Origin: DASSKW01 sp035690065
Lineage (GTDB): Bacteria > Pseudomonadota > Gammaproteobacteria > Natronospirales > REEB76
DNA length: 6,992 nucleotides
Direction of reading: 5' to 3'
Assembly (NCBI GenBank): GCA_035690065.1
Contig: DASSKW010000093.1
Span: 1-6,992 of the forward strand
The notes below the pieces were generated by a model. It was not told the origin of the DNA and did not search any database. It saw only the letters and a program-made list of their open reading frames with translations. This document shows, piece after piece, positions 6,593 to 6,992 of this stretch (within the stretch, counting starts at the first letter, position 1; the number at the start of each line of letters is the position of its first letter). Made by a program: the position numbers and the translations under genes.

Positions 6593-6790
6593 TCAAGGAG
6601 TTGCGCCTCGATGGCTAATCTGCGCGACACGGCGGAAACACTCTTCGCGGGCATTATACAGGTCCGGAGCAAGCCCAGATGGGCTTCTTTCATGGCGGAT
6701 CGCCAGTACGAGTAATGGAAGAAATGGGGCCTGATCCGAGAATGAACAGGCCCTGGAATCCATGGGTACGGGGCTGTCCATAATCAAGGC

Positions 6791-6817
6791 GCCGCAGTAG
6801 CACGACGCGGAGCCGGA
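6791..6817. repeat. imperfect direct repeat, copy 1
   Basis: This 27-nt stretch matches 6969-6992 with three substitutions and one 3-nt gap, and shares the 11-mer GCGGAGCCGGA at its right end. The copies are about 175 nt apart in the same orientation. Copy 1 leads into AAGCGAACCGG. Whether copy 2 continues the same way cannot be seen. The origin is unknown. Confidence 0.4.
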
Positions 6818-6915
6818 AAGCGAACCGGAGGTTCGAATCCGGGACACAGTGACCAGGGTCGCTCAATTATCAATAGCAATGATGGGTTATCAGGGTAAAT
6901 GGTGGGCCGTGCAGG

Positions 6916-6958
6916 GCTCGTCGCATGCCGGCGAGCGGGTGACCAAGGATGGTCACCC
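6916..6958. other. two abutting strong hairpins (possible structured RNA or element end)
   Basis: GCTCGTCG/CGGCGAGC (6916-6936) forms 8 bp with one G-U and a 5-nt loop. It is followed with no gap by GGGTGACCA/TGGTCACCC (6937-6958), a perfect 9-bp stem with loop AGGA. Neither is followed by a T run on the plus strand, so they do not look like terminators. Because inverted repeats read the same on both strands, the transcribed strand cannot be decided. Confidence 0.45.
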
Positions 6959-6968
6959 TGGACTTTCC

Positions 6969-6992
6969 GGCGCAGCAGGATGCGGAGCCGGA
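6969..6992. repeat. imperfect direct repeat, copy 2 (reaches the window edge)
   Basis: This is the second copy of the 6791-6817 sequence. It lies almost wholly within an inverted repeat, TCCGGC (6966-6971) against GCCGGA (6987-6992), with an inner GCA/TGC pairing. The window ends inside or right at the end of the element, so its true length is unknown. Confidence 0.4.

Larger units (their letters stand above)
6537..6992. other. gene-free tract upstream of tRNA-Leu
   Basis: I find no convincing gene in these 456 bases. The part next to tRNA-Leu holds two minus-strand TATAAT boxes. Further right the DNA is rich in inverted repeats: AAGCCC/GGGCTT (6671-6686, loop AGAT), GGGCCTG/CAGGCCC (6727-6753, loop 13 nt), CCGGA/TCCGG (6825-6842), and three hairpins between 6916 and 6992. 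A 34-codon plus-strand ORF (6611-6715) with AAGGAG upstream overlaps a 22-codon ORF (6715-6783). Neither resembles a protein I know. The tract continues past the window edge. Confidence 0.6.

Noticed and set aside
6398..6715. 105-codon plus-strand ORF crossing tRNA-Leu
   Set aside because: Its first part is the reverse complement of tRNA-Leu translated (a well-known false-protein pattern). Only the last 34 codons, with their own SD, are kept as a weak finding.
6593..6847. 84-codon minus-strand ORF
   Set aside because: It runs through inverted repeats and the tRNA-Leu upstream region, has no family resemblance, and its composition looks like translated structured DNA.
6790..6866. Possible tRNA, from the T-arm-like GGTTCGAATCC near 6830-6840
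   Set aside because: The flanking bases do not form a 5-bp T stem in the tRNA register, and there is no matching acceptor or anticodon arm on either strand.
6902..6992. Group II intron 5' end (GTGGGCC...) or domain V (GAGCCGG...)
   Set aside because: The resemblance is limited to a few bases. No reverse transcriptase is present, the spacing from GTG to GAGCCGG is far too short for an intron, and the window ends before domain V could be tested.

Overview
This window is a conserved housekeeping locus of a gammaproteobacterium, and every recognised gene lies on the minus strand. Read in the direction of transcription (right to left) the order is tRNA-Leu(UAG) - tig - clpP - clpX - lon - hupB - tRNA-Val(UAC) - tRNA-Asp (cut by the window edge). 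This order, proteins that closely resemble gammaproteobacterial Tig/ClpP/ClpX/Lon/HU-beta, tRNAs with encoded CCA ends and moderately GC-rich codons support Gammaproteobacteria. I cannot name a family or genus from the sequence alone.

Layout. Positions 1-100 hold the start of tRNA-Asp and a complete tRNA-Val, the latter 11 nt after the hupB stop. hupB (112-384) has its own near-consensus sigma70 promoter just beyond the lon stop and a leader of about 115 nt. lon (547-2985, GTG start preferred) and clpX (3103-4392) are each preceded by a heat-shock (sigma32)-like promoter, both with 14-nt spacers. clpP (4459-5085) and tig (5100-6410) are 14 nt apart and have no room for a promoter between them. 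tRNA-Leu (6452-6536) ends 41 nt before the tig start, so tig is probably read from the tRNA promoter. Positions 6537-6992 contain no gene I can support. They hold a weak promoter for the tRNA-Leu/tig unit, a very small SD-bearing ORF of doubtful reality on the plus strand, and a GC-rich tract with several hairpins and an imperfect repeat of about 24 nt.

How the genes work together. Trigger factor meets nascent chains at the ribosome. ClpX unfolds tagged or damaged proteins and feeds them to the ClpP peptidase, and Lon degrades misfolded and regulatory proteins on its own. HU-beta is a nucleoid protein and a known Lon substrate in E. coli. The cluster is therefore a protein-quality-control unit bracketed by tRNA genes at both ends.

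I see no new defence system, mobile-element gene or CRISPR array. The most worthwhile points are the paired sigma32-like promoters with hairpins, the mRNA-tRNA junctions at both ends, the lon start choice, and the unexplained structured tract at the right edge.
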